From contig CP059261.1 of the NCBI GenBank assembly GCA_013693855.1, positions 3,295,552-3,302,540 of the forward strand: a stretch of DNA of 6,989 bases, written 5' to 3'. Numbering within the stretch: the first letter of the stretch is position 1; every line of letters starts with the position of its first letter. The DNA comes from Micropruina sp. (lineage in GTDB: Bacteria; Actinomycetota; Actinomycetes; Propionibacteriales; Propionibacteriaceae). The position numbers were made by a program, and so were the translations under genes. This document shows positions 1-6,989 of this stretch, piece after piece. The notes under the pieces were generated by a model. The model was given only the letters and a program-made list of their open reading frames with translations, did not search any database and was not told the origin of the DNA.

Positions 1-1209
1 GAACCACATCCGCCCGCCGGCGATGTAGGGGGTGTTGAACGCGATCGCGTAGCCGATGCCGAGCACGGTGCCGGGGACTGAGAGGCCGAGCATGCCGACG
101 AAGTCCATCAGGCCGGCCGTCCGCTTCAGTTTGCTGACCACCAGCCAGGCCACCACCATTCCCAGCAGGCCGGCGATCGGGGTCGCCGCGAGTGCCAGCA
201 TCGTGGTGGTGATCATCGCGTCGGACCCGATGCCGGAGAAGACGAACTGGAAGTGCGACCAGGTGAACTCGTTGTTGACTCCGAGGATCTTCACGAAACC
301 TCCGGCGAGCACCGTGGCGTACATCAGCACGACCAGAGCCGCGGCCAACAGGCTCACCCCCAGGAACGGGATGCGCAGCGACGGAGCGGTGATCAGTTCG
401 GAGCGTCCCGACGGCTTGCCGGTCACGGTGACCACGTTCGTCCGGTTGACCCAGTAGCGCTGCACCAGGAACACCGTCAGCGCCGGCACGAGCAGGACGA
501 ACGAATAGGCGGCGCCTCCGGTCACGTTGTACTCGCCGGTGATCGCGAGGTAGGCACGCGACGCCAGCACCGTGTAGTCGCCACCGAGCACCAGTGGGTT
601 GGCCAGGTCGGCGATCGACTCGACGAAGAGCAGCAGCACCGAGCCGCCGATGCCCGGGATCAACATGGGCAGGGTCACGGTCACGAAGGTCCGCAGCTTG
701 CTGGCGCCCAGGTTGGCCGCCGCTTCGTCGAGTGACGGATCGAGGCTCTCCAGCATGCCCTTGAGGTTCATGTAGGCGACCGGGAAGAACGACAGGACGA
801 GGACGAAGGCCAGCCCCGGCAGCCCGTAGATATTGACGTCCAAGCCCAACAAGTCGCGTGAAATGAGACCGTTGCGCCCGAACAGGGTGATGGCGGCGGT
901 CGCCACCGCGAAAGGCGGAGAGACGATGGGCATCAACGCGATCAGGTGCAGCAGCTTCTTGCCCCGGAACTGCAGCCGCACCTGCGCGTAGGCCACGACG
1001 AAACCGAGCGCGGTCCCGAGCACAGCCACGATCACGCCCAGCTGGACGGTGTTCCACAGCACCCGCTGGTGGACGGGGTTGGTGAACATCCCCGTGATGA
1101 CGTCCAGCCCGTCCGGGGCGAACGAGACGGTCAGGATTCGCAGCAACGGCAGTCCAACAAGGACGAACAGGATCAGCGAAACCCCGACGACCGACACGAG
1201 GAAGGTCAG
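1..1209 (-). CDS. ABC transporter permease, Fe(III)/AfuB-FbpB type, two fused membrane domains (partial, C-terminus beyond window)
   Basis: Inner-membrane channel of a binding-protein-dependent importer. Reading from right to left, a hydrophobic first helix (starts TFLVSVVGVSLILFVLVG) is followed by several more membrane segments. An EAA loop, EAAANLGASK...TLPML (about 661-729), is the site that docks the ATPase. A second permease domain begins near 420 and is cut off by the window edge in a segment reading LGLSVPGTVLGIGYAIAFN. About 400 residues are visible; FbpB-type fused permeases usually exceed 500. The binding-protein gene lies immediately upstream, and an ATPase gene is expected beyond position 1. 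The start is uncertain. In this frame no ATG, GTG or TTG occurs between a TGA at 1294-1296 and a GTG at 1195-1197. A CTG at 1207-1209 has GGAGGAAG 6 nt upstream, so I used it. The true N-terminus may instead be the ATG at 1295-1297 (MTLDTVVADVAPP), which would need a frame correction near 1233-1261. Confidence 0.85.
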   Translation of the reverse strand, partial: MTFLVSVVGVSLILFVLVGLPLLRILTVSFAPDGLDVITGMFTNPVHQRVLWNTVQLGVIVAVLGTALGFVVAYAQVRLQFRGKKLLHLIALMPIVSPPFAVATAAITLFGRNGLISRDLLGLDVNIYGLPGLAFVLVLSFFPVAYMNLKGMLESLDPSLDEAAANLGASKLRTFVTVTLPMLIPGIGGSVLLLFVESIADLANPLVLGGDYTVLASRAYLAITGEYNVTGGAAYSFVLLVPALTVFLVQRYWVNRTNVVTVTGKPSGRSELITAPSLRIPFLGVSLLAAALVVLMYATVLAGGFVKILGVNNEFTWSHFQFVFSGIGSDAMITTTMLALAATPIAGLLGMVVAWLVVSKLKRTAGLMDFVGMLGLSVPGTVLGIGYAIAFNTPYIAGGRMWF

Positions 1210-1210
1210 G

Positions 1211-2356
1211 TCACGCTTCCTCCGGGCCGTGACCCGGGCAGGAGGGTGGTTCCTGCCCGGGCGGCGCGACGTCGGCGACGACGGTGTCGAGAGTCATCGG
1301 TGCGTCGTCATTCCTTGGGGCGGGCGCGATCTCGGCGTCGAACTTGGCCGTCAGTTCCTTCTTGGCTGCGCCGGCCTTCTCGGCGTCGTACTCGATCAGC
1401 TTGACCTGGTCGAGCTTGACCATCTCGGGGGTGATGTTGGCGTCGGGGTTGGTGGGGATCTGGAAGCTGCCGACGGTCGGACCGATGTTCTGGTGCTCGG
1501 CGGTCAGCGTCCAGTCCAGGAACTTCTTGCCGTTGGTGGGGTTCGGGCCGCCCTTGACCAGTGAGACGCCGCCGACCTCGTAGCCCGTCCCCTCCTTGGG
1601 GAAGGTGGTCTTCAGCATCGTGAAGCCTTCCTTCTGGTACTTCACGCAGTCGTGGCTGAAGATGATGCCCACCGCGACCTCACCGCGACCGGCCATCTGA
1701 CCGGGAGCCGAGCCGCTCTTGGAGTACTGAAGGATGTTGGAGTGGAGCTTCTTGAGGTAGGCGAACGTCTTCGTCTCGTCCATCCCGTTGAGCACCATCT
1801 GCGTCCACATCGCCGTGTAGGACGTGCCCGACGTGGACGGGTGGGCGATCGCCACGTTCTTCTTGAACACCGGGTCGAGCAGCTCCGCCCACGCCTCCGG
1901 CGCCTTGGCCCCGATCTTGGTGAGTTGGTCGGTGTTGGAGCAGAACCCCAGGGCACCGACGTAGATGCCCGTCCAGGTGCCGTCGGCGGCCTTGTACTTG
2001 GCGGGGATCTTGGCCGCGTTGGGTGAGACGTACTTCTCGATCAGACCGGCCTGCGCGGCGGCGACGTGTCCGTCGGACGGCCCACCGTAGAGCACATCGA
2101 ACTCCGGCTTCGCCTTGGCCGAATCCAGCCGGGCGACGGCCTCGCCCGAGCTCATCCGGACGAACGTGGCCTTGATGCCGGTGGCCTTCGTGAAGGCCGC
2201 GGCCATGGCCTGGCACTGCTCCTCCTGGGGCGTGCACGCGATGACGACGGCGTTGCTGTCCGCGCCCTGGGTGGCCGCGTCGACGGCACAGCTGGACATG
2301 AGCAACAACCCGAGGGGGAGGGCGGCGAATGCGCCGAGCTTGCGGGGCAGGGACAT
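1211..2356 (-). CDS. ABC transporter substrate-binding lipoprotein, Fe(III)/AfuA-like family 1 (381 aa as read)
   Basis: Extracytoplasmic solute receptor for the adjacent permease. Residues 1-22 (MSLPRKLGAFAALPLGLLLM...) form a lipoprotein signal peptide with basic residues, a hydrophobic core and Cys23 as the lipid-anchor residue. The mature part follows the family layout: a first strand (AVVIACTPQEEQCQ), an SSGEAVARL segment near 69-77, DVLYGG at 87-92, AHPSTSGTSYTAMW near 171-184, FSHDC at 233-237 and GPTVGSFQIPTNPD near 292-305. I do not see the Tyr-Tyr iron ligand pair of FbpA proteins; His235-Asp236-Cys237 lies in the corresponding region. Iron is therefore not certain, and a phosphorylated sugar or another anion is an alternative. 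The ATG at 2354-2356 is chosen because AGGAG (2363-2367) lies 6 nt upstream; a GTG eight codons earlier (2378-2380) has that site inside its codons. The natural C-terminus is probably near EIAPAP (about residue 346), so the last 30 or so residues are suspect. Confidence 0.88.
   Translation of the reverse strand: MSLPRKLGAFAALPLGLLLMSSCAVDAATQGADSNAVVIACTPQEEQCQAMAAAFTKATGIKATFVRMSSGEAVARLDSAKAKPEFDVLYGGPSDGHVAAAQAGLIEKYVSPNAAKIPAKYKAADGTWTGIYVGALGFCSNTDQLTKIGAKAPEAWAELLDPVFKKNVAIAHPSTSGTSYTAMWTQMVLNGMDETKTFAYLKKLHSNILQYSKSGSAPGQMAGRGEVAVGIIFSHDCVKYQKEGFTMLKTTFPKEGTGYEVGGVSLVKGGPNPTNGKKFLDWTLTAEHQNIGPTVGSFQIPTNPDANITPEMVKLDQVKLIEYDAEKAGAAKKELTAKFDAEIAPAPRNDDAPMTLDTVVADVAPPGQEPPSCPGHGPEEA
1233..1261. 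repeat. Perfect inverted repeat, 11-bp stem and 7-nt loop, at the binding-protein/permease junction
   Basis: CCCGGGCAGGA (1233-1243) and TCCTGCCCGGG (1251-1261) are exact reverse complements around a 7-nt loop. In the minus-strand transcript this would form a very stable GC-rich hairpin. No run of T follows, so it is not a canonical intrinsic terminator. Hairpins between a binding-protein gene and its permease gene are known in other importers to protect upstream mRNA and lower downstream expression. This one also lies exactly where coding appears to change frame, so a sequencing or assembly error in the stem is possible. Confidence 0.75.
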
Positions 2357-2439
2357 GATCGACTCCTGACGTCGGTTCACTGACGCGGGTACCGTAACCC
2401 TCCCCGGGGTGGCCGATCGTCACCGCTGGGGTCGGTTGG
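2357..2439 (-). promoter_or_regulatory. 83-bp gap upstream of the binding-protein gene, candidate promoter/operator
   Basis: This gap separates the response-regulator stop from the lipoprotein start. It carries the ribosome binding site AGGAG at 2363-2367 and two direct copies of CTGACG on the + strand (2366-2371 and 2380-2385, 14 bp apart). A TAnnnT hexamer, TACGGT on the minus strand, lies within GGTTACGGTACC (about 2386-2399), but no convincing -35 box sits at the right distance. OmpR-type regulators usually bind tandem direct repeats, so the CTGACG pair is a possible but weak response-regulator site. Confidence 0.3.
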
Positions 2440-2455
2440 TCACAGATCTGTGACC
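2438..2455. repeat. Perfect 18-bp palindrome over the response-regulator stop codon
   Basis: GGTCACAGATCTGTGACC is its own reverse complement over all 18 bases. It spans the last codons and TGA of the response-regulator gene and lies about 80 bp upstream of the binding-protein start. As DNA it is a fit for a dimeric repressor or activator. As RNA it could fold into a 7-bp stem with a GATC loop, but no T tract follows on the minus strand. The half-sites are TCACA...TGTGA, the reverse order of the CRP-type TGTGA...TCACA. Confidence 0.6.
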
Positions 2456-3156
2456 GGTGCGGCGCCCTTCTGTTCCAACGCGTACCCCTGCCCGCGGACG
2501 GTCTTGATGATCCCGTGCAGGTCCGGATCGGCCGCCTCGAGCTTGACCCGCAGCCGGTACACGGCCGTCTTCAGCAGCTCCCGTCCGCCGAGGTAACGGG
2601 CGTCGCCCCACACCAGCAGCAGCAGCCGGGAATAGTCCAGCACCTCGTCGGGGTGGGTGAGGAACACCGACAGCAGTTTGTACTCGTGCGTGCTGAGGTC
2701 GAGCCTGCGGCCACCGACCCGGGCGGTGGCGGTGCGCAGGTTGATCGACAGCGGGCCGCTGGTGACCTCCGTCCGTTCAGAGCTCGGGGACCGCCGGACG
2801 AGGCCCGCGGCGCGCAACGCCAACTCCCGCGGATGGAAGGGCTTGGCCACATAGTCCGAGGCACCCGCCTCCAGGCCCTTGATGCGCTCAGGGGTGTCTC
2901 CGAGGGCGGTGAGCAGGATGACCGGCGTGCCGCTGGTGGTCGTGATCCGCCGGCACAGATCCACCCCGGAGGCGTCGGGCAACATGACGTCCAGCACGAC
3001 CAGGTCGATCGGGGTGCTCTGCAGGATCTCCCAGGCCGCCGCGGCAGTGCCTGCCGTGCGGGTGCTGAAGTTCTGGGTCTCCAGTGCGAACGTGATGATG
3101 TCGCGCATGGGCGGCTCGTCGTCCACGACGAGCGCGACCCAGGTGCTAACGCTCAT
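2440..3156 (-). CDS. Two-component response regulator, OmpR/PhoB family (238 aa)
   Basis: DNA-binding partner of the adjacent histidine kinase. The receiver domain occupies about residues 7-118, with the acidic pair Asp12-Asp13, the phospho-acceptor Asp56 in LVVLDVMLPD, Thr83 in LLTAL and Lys105 in AKPF, so all the standard phosphotransfer residues are present. A winged-helix domain follows at about 133-228 (DLSTHEYKLLSVFL, then LLKTAVYRLRVKLE and the terminal hairpin IKTVRGQGYALE), typical of transcription activators that bind direct repeats. The ATG at 3154-3156 lies inside the end of the kinase gene (11-nt overlap) and has GGAG 6 nt upstream at 3163-3166, so the pair is translationally coupled. 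The next gene downstream on the same strand is the transporter binding protein, which makes the transporter its likely target, by inference. Length is normal for the family. Confidence 0.95.
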   Translation of the reverse strand: MSVSTWVALVVDDEPPMRDIITFALETQNFSTRTAGTAAAAWEILQSTPIDLVVLDVMLPDASGVDLCRRITTTSGTPVILLTALGDTPERIKGLEAGASDYVAKPFHPRELALRAAGLVRRSPSSERTEVTSGPLSINLRTATARVGGRRLDLSTHEYKLLSVFLTHPDEVLDYSRLLLLVWGDARYLGGRELLKTAVYRLRVKLEAADPDLHGIIKTVRGQGYALEQKGAAPVTDL

Positions 3157-3958
3157 CGCTCACTCCGGCCGGGAAAGTCACGAGCATTGTGGTTCCGTGG
3201 TGGGCGATCGTGTCAACCATGACCGTCCCGCCGTGCAGTTCGGCGATGTGGCGGCAGATGTACAGCCCGATCCCGGTACCCTCCCCGAGCGCCGCGGACG
3301 AGCGGAACCGCTCGAACAGCCGCGCCCGCTCCGCCTCGCTCATGCCTGGCCCGTGATCGCTGATCGCCAGCACCACGTTGCCTTCCACCACCTGGCCTCG
3401 CACCACCGCGCGACCCTCGGGATCCGGGTCGTGCCGGAGGGCATTGTTGACGAGATTGGTGATCAGTTGCTGGATCAGCTGCGGATCGAGCATCACCCGG
3501 GTCGGCGGGCCCGGCACGTCGAGGACGACGCGTCCGCCGTGCACCTGCCGCAGTTCGCGGACGACCGAACGCAGGAAACCGCGCAACTCGACCCGGCGAA
3601 GGTTGACCTGGAACAGGCCCGCCTCGATGCGGGCCTGGATGAGCAAGTCCTCGGCCAGGGAGATCAGGTGTTCGGCGCTTGCGGAGATCGTGGTGACGAA
3701 GCGCCGCTGGGGGTCCGTGAGCGGTCCTGGCGACTCCTCGACCAACAGGTCCGCCGAACCCTTGATGAGGGCCAGCGGAGTGCGGATCTCGTGGCTCAGC
3801 ACCGAGACCTGGTCGGCGCGGCGCACCGCCAGGTCGCGCAGCCGGCCGATCTCGCGGCGGGCTGTCGCGTTGTCGCTCCAGCAGCGGTGCAGCAGCACAC
3901 CCAGCACGGCGATCAGCGCCAGCAGTGCGGCGACCAGCGCCCACTCCCCGATCCCCAC
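3146..3958 (-). CDS. Sensor histidine kinase with one membrane segment and no visible sensor domain (270 aa, or 294 aa from an upstream GTG)
   Basis: Membrane histidine kinase that autophosphorylates and passes phosphate to the response regulator encoded next. Numbered from the GTG at 3956-3958, a single membrane helix covers about residues 6-23 (WALVAALLALIAVLGVLL). A short linker leads to a HisKA domain with His56 in LSHEIRTPLALI, then a HATPase_c domain with an N box (Asn168, Asn171, Asn172), a G1 box DHGPG (201-205), an F box and a G2 box GTGIGL (227-232). There is no HAMP, PAS or extracellular domain, so what it senses is not apparent; it may need a membrane or lipoprotein partner. This start is preferred because GGAGG (3967-3971) lies 8 nt upstream. 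A GTG at 4028-4030 would add 24 Ala/Pro-rich residues and has no well-spaced ribosome site. The gene overlaps the regulator by 11 nt. Confidence 0.92.
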   Translation of the reverse strand: MGIGEWALVAALLALIAVLGVLLHRCWSDNATARREIGRLRDLAVRRADQVSVLSHEIRTPLALIKGSADLLVEESPGPLTDPQRRFVTTISASAEHLISLAEDLLIQARIEAGLFQVNLRRVELRGFLRSVVRELRQVHGGRVVLDVPGPPTRVMLDPQLIQQLITNLVNNALRHDPDPEGRAVVRGQVVEGNVVLAISDHGPGMSEAERARLFERFRSSAALGEGTGIGLYICRHIAELHGGTVMVDTIAHHGTTMLVTFPAGVSDER

Positions 3959-3966
3959 CCTCGTAT

Positions 3967-3971
3967 CCTCC
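3967..3971 (-). promoter_or_regulatory. Ribosome binding site deciding the kinase start
   Basis: On the minus strand this reads GGAGG within GGGGAGGA, 8 nt before the GTG at 3956-3958. It is the best-spaced Shine-Dalgarno sequence near the kinase N-terminus and argues for the shorter protein, which begins directly before the membrane helix. Confidence 0.6.
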
Positions 3972-4160
3972 CCACCGGTGGACGAGCCGGGAACGGCAGC
4001 GGCCGGCTGCGCCGGGGCAACGGCTGGCACTCCCGGAGTCGCCCTGGCGGCTACCCGGGACCACTACCCGCAGGCACTGCCGATTCGTCGCCGATGTCGA
4101 CCGGGTCGCCCGTCCCAGCGGCTGCGCAGGCCGGCGAGCATGGCTGCTGCCCGAAGTCGA

Positions 4161-4176
4161 CGCCGTGGCGACGGCG
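4161..4176. repeat. Inverted repeat CGCCGT-N4-ACGGCG in the divergent intergenic region
   Basis: CGCCGT (4161-4166) and ACGGCG (4171-4176) are exact reverse complements separated by GGCG. The repeat lies about 60 bp upstream of the oxidoreductase start and just upstream of a TAGATT hexamer, where a -35 element would be expected. It could be an operator for the nifJ operon. Short GC-rich inverted repeats occur by chance in such DNA, so support is weak. Confidence 0.3.
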
Positions 4177-4191
4177 GACGACCGCGGGGAT

Positions 4192-4197
4192 TAGATT
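4192..4197 (+). promoter_or_regulatory. Candidate -10 box (TAGATT) for the oxidoreductase-nifJ operon
   Basis: TAGATT fits the actinobacterial -10 pattern TAnnnT and stands out as an AT-rich hexamer in GC-rich intergenic DNA. Transcription from it would give a leader of about 30 nt before the ATG at 4235. No clear -35 sequence is visible about 17 bp upstream. The rest of the 3959-4234 gap shows no further gene; any promoter for the kinase operon on the minus strand should also lie here, but I could not identify one. Confidence 0.3.
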
Positions 4198-4234
4198 GGC
4201 TGGGACGGATCGGAGAACTCCAGAAGAGGTTGTC

Positions 4235-5871
4235 ATGACCGAGCAGCGCCGCACCGACATCACCCATCTGCCCGATCTGGCCGAGACCAGCGGCAAGGTG
4301 GGGCCGGTCCGGGTCCGGATGCCGATCTATGTGGACCTCCTGCCCCCGTGCAACAACGCCTGCCCGGCCGGGGAGAACATCCAGGAGTGGCTGCGGCTGG
4401 TCAAGGCCGGCGAGGACCAGCTCGCGTTCAAGGAACTGGTCAAGAACAACCCCTTCCCCGCGATCCACGGACGGGTCTGCTACCACCCGTGCGAGACCGC
4501 CTGCAACCGGGTGGAACTGGACGGGGCGGTCTCGATCCACTCGGTCGAGCGCTACCTCGGCGACAAGGCGATCGAAGAGGGTTGGCAGTTCGACAAGCCA
4601 CGATTCTCCTCGGGCCGCCGGGTGCTGATCGTCGGCGCCGGCCCGTCCGGGCTGTCGGCGGCCTACCAACTGGCCCGGCTGGGCCACCAGGTGCAGATCC
4701 GCGATTCGTCCCCGTTGCCGGGCGGCATGATGCGCTACGGCATCCCCGAATACCGGCTGCCCCGTGACGTCCTCGACGCCGAGATCGCCCGGGTGACCGC
4801 GCTCGGGGTGAGCATCATCAACGACTACGTGGTCAAGGATCTGCTGGCCGAGATGGCCGAGGGCCAGTTCGACGCGGCGTTCGTGGCGATCGGAGCCCAC
4901 CTGTCCCGCCGGGTCGACATCCCGACCCAGGACGCCTCCCGGATCGTCGACGCGGTCACGTTCCTGCGCGAGGTCGCCTCGGGCGAACGTCCGGTGATCG
5001 GACGGAAGGTGGCCGTCTACGGCGGCGGCAACACCGCGATGGACGCCGCCAGGGTCGCCCGCCGGCTGGGCGCGGAGGAGTCGATCATCGTCTACCGGCG
5101 CACCGAGGAGCAGATGCCCGCGCACGCCGAGGAGAAGGAGGAGGCGGTCGCCGAGGGCGTCAAGATGAACTGGCTGCGGACGATCTCGTCCATGGACGAG
5201 CAGGATCTGACCGTCGAAATCATGGAGCTGGATGACCAGGGCAGGGCCCGGGGCACCGGCCGGTTCGAGAAGCTCGAGGCCGACACCGTGATCCTGGCGC
5301 TCGGCCAGGAGACCGACAGCTCGTTCCTGCGCAAGATCCCCGGCATGCGCTTCGACCACGACGTCCTGCAGGTCGACCGGCACACGCTGATGACCGACGT
5401 GCCGGGCATCTTCGCCGGCGGCGACGCCGTCCCCTCGGAGCGGACGGTGACCGTCGGCGTCGGGCACGGCAAGCGCGCCGGCCGGCAGATCGACGCCTGG
5501 CTCGCCGCCCGGGAGGCGCCGGACCGGCCGAAGCACGACCTGGCCAGCTTCGACAAGCTCAACCTGTGGTACTTCGGGGACGCCCGCAAGACCACCCAGC
5601 CCGAACTCGACCCGGGCATCCGGGTCGCCGACTTCGGTGAGATCATCGGCGGCCTGTCGTCCGGCGACGCCCATCACGAGGCGTCGCGGTGCCTGTCGTG
5701 CGGCAACTGCTTCGAGTGCGACGGCTGTCTGGGCTCCTGCCCCGAGGACGCGATCATCAAGCTCGGCAAGGGCCACCGGTACCGCTACGACTACGACAAA
5801 TGCACCGGCTGCGCCACCTGCTACGAGCAGTGCCCCGTCCACGCCATCGAGATGATCTCGGAGACTCCACG

Positions 5872-5875
<4 letters not shown>
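4235..5875 (+). CDS. GltD-like FAD/NAD(P)H oxidoreductase fused to a C-terminal 2x[4Fe-4S] ferredoxin domain (546 aa)
   Basis: Cytoplasmic flavo-iron-sulfur protein of the glutamate-synthase small-subunit family, most likely moving electrons between NAD(P)H and ferredoxin or the adjacent pyruvate oxidoreductase. The N-terminal Fe-S domain has Cys39, Cys43, Cys82, Cys86 and Cys90 (CNNACPAG; CYHPCETAC). A FAD-binding glycine motif, VGAGPSG, is at 133-139, an NAD(P)-binding motif, YGGGNTAMDAA, at 262-272, and a second FAD motif, GIFAGGDA, at 391-398. After residue 480 comes a ferredoxin module with a six-Cys run (Cys486, 489, 492, 495, 498, 502) and a second cluster motif CTGCATCYEQCP (Cys523, 526, 529, 533). 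Plain GltD proteins end before this module. No glutamate-synthase large subunit is next door; the next gene is nifJ, overlapping by ATGA, so a role in pyruvate metabolism is favoured over glutamate synthesis. The ATG has AGAGG 5 nt upstream (4225-4229). Open frame continues upstream, but it is only the antisense of the kinase and regulator genes. Confidence 0.92.

Positions 5876-6989
<1,114 letters not shown>

Noticed and set aside
56..735. Two + strand open frames opposite the permease
   Set aside because: They are shadows of a membrane protein gene with an EAA loop and hydrophobic helices on the minus strand.
1233..1261. Hairpin as an intrinsic terminator
   Set aside because: The stem is strong, but GC-rich sequence rather than a T run follows on the minus strand, and a gene of the same operon continues directly after it.
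1680..2423. 247-codon frame overlapping the binding-protein gene on the same strand
   Set aside because: Arg/Gly/His-rich out-of-frame reading of the lipoprotein gene; the other frame carries a signal peptide and family motifs.
2438..2455. Palindrome as a CRP/GlxR site
   Set aside because: The half-sites are in the opposite order (TCACA then TGTGA) with a 4-bp spacer, not TGTGA-N6-TCACA.
4029..4039. Short inverted repeat ACTCC-C-GGAGT near the upstream kinase GTG
   Set aside because: Five-base arms are expected by chance in this composition and nothing else supports a site.
2879..4234. Open frame on the + strand joined in frame to the GltD-like protein, which would make a 998-residue protein
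   Set aside because: It is the antisense of the kinase and regulator genes, whose domains are unmistakable. The translated extension is low-complexity Arg/Gln/His-rich, and the homology plus ribosome site start at 4235.
4064..5842. 592-codon open frame antisense to the GltD-like gene
   Set aside because: Stop-free only because of high GC content. Its translation is Val/Asp/Arg-rich with no motif, while the + strand encodes intact cofactor motifs over the same span.

Overview
The window looks like a piece of a high-GC Actinomycetota chromosome. G or C dominates third codon positions in every gene, Shine-Dalgarno sequences are clear, and GTG is used as a start. A pyruvate:ferredoxin oxidoreductase would suit a facultatively anaerobic member, for example of the Propionibacteriaceae, but that placement is inference. 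The window holds six protein genes in two divergent groups separated by about 276 bp (3959-4234). I see no rRNA, tRNA, CRISPR array, insertion sequence or phage gene.

Minus-strand group (3958 down to 1): a histidine kinase with one membrane segment and no recognisable sensor domain, an OmpR/PhoB-type response regulator overlapping it by 11 nt, an 83-nt gap, a lipoprotein substrate-binding protein of the Fe(III)/AfuA-like family, and a two-domain ABC permease running off the left edge. The arrangement suggests a two-component system controlling the transporter next to it. Transport of iron is the default family annotation. The binding protein lacks the Tyr-Tyr pair of classical ferric-binding proteins and has His-Asp-Cys in the corresponding region, so the substrate is open.

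Plus-strand group (4235 to 6989): a GltD-like FAD/NAD(P)H oxidoreductase fused to a C-terminal double [4Fe-4S] ferredoxin domain. It overlaps by ATGA with the 5' third of nifJ, a single-chain pyruvate:ferredoxin oxidoreductase. Together they probably exchange electrons between pyruvate oxidation and the NAD(P)H pool through Fe-S clusters.

The features that standard annotation leaves unexplained are three. One is the binding-protein/permease junction, where the reading frames do not fit two clean genes and a perfect 11-bp-stem hairpin sits at the frame change. The second is a perfect 18-bp palindrome over the response-regulator stop codon. The third is the sensor-poor kinase beside the lipoprotein. 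I did not find a clearly new biological system here; the most distinctive module is the GltD-ferredoxin/NifJ pair.
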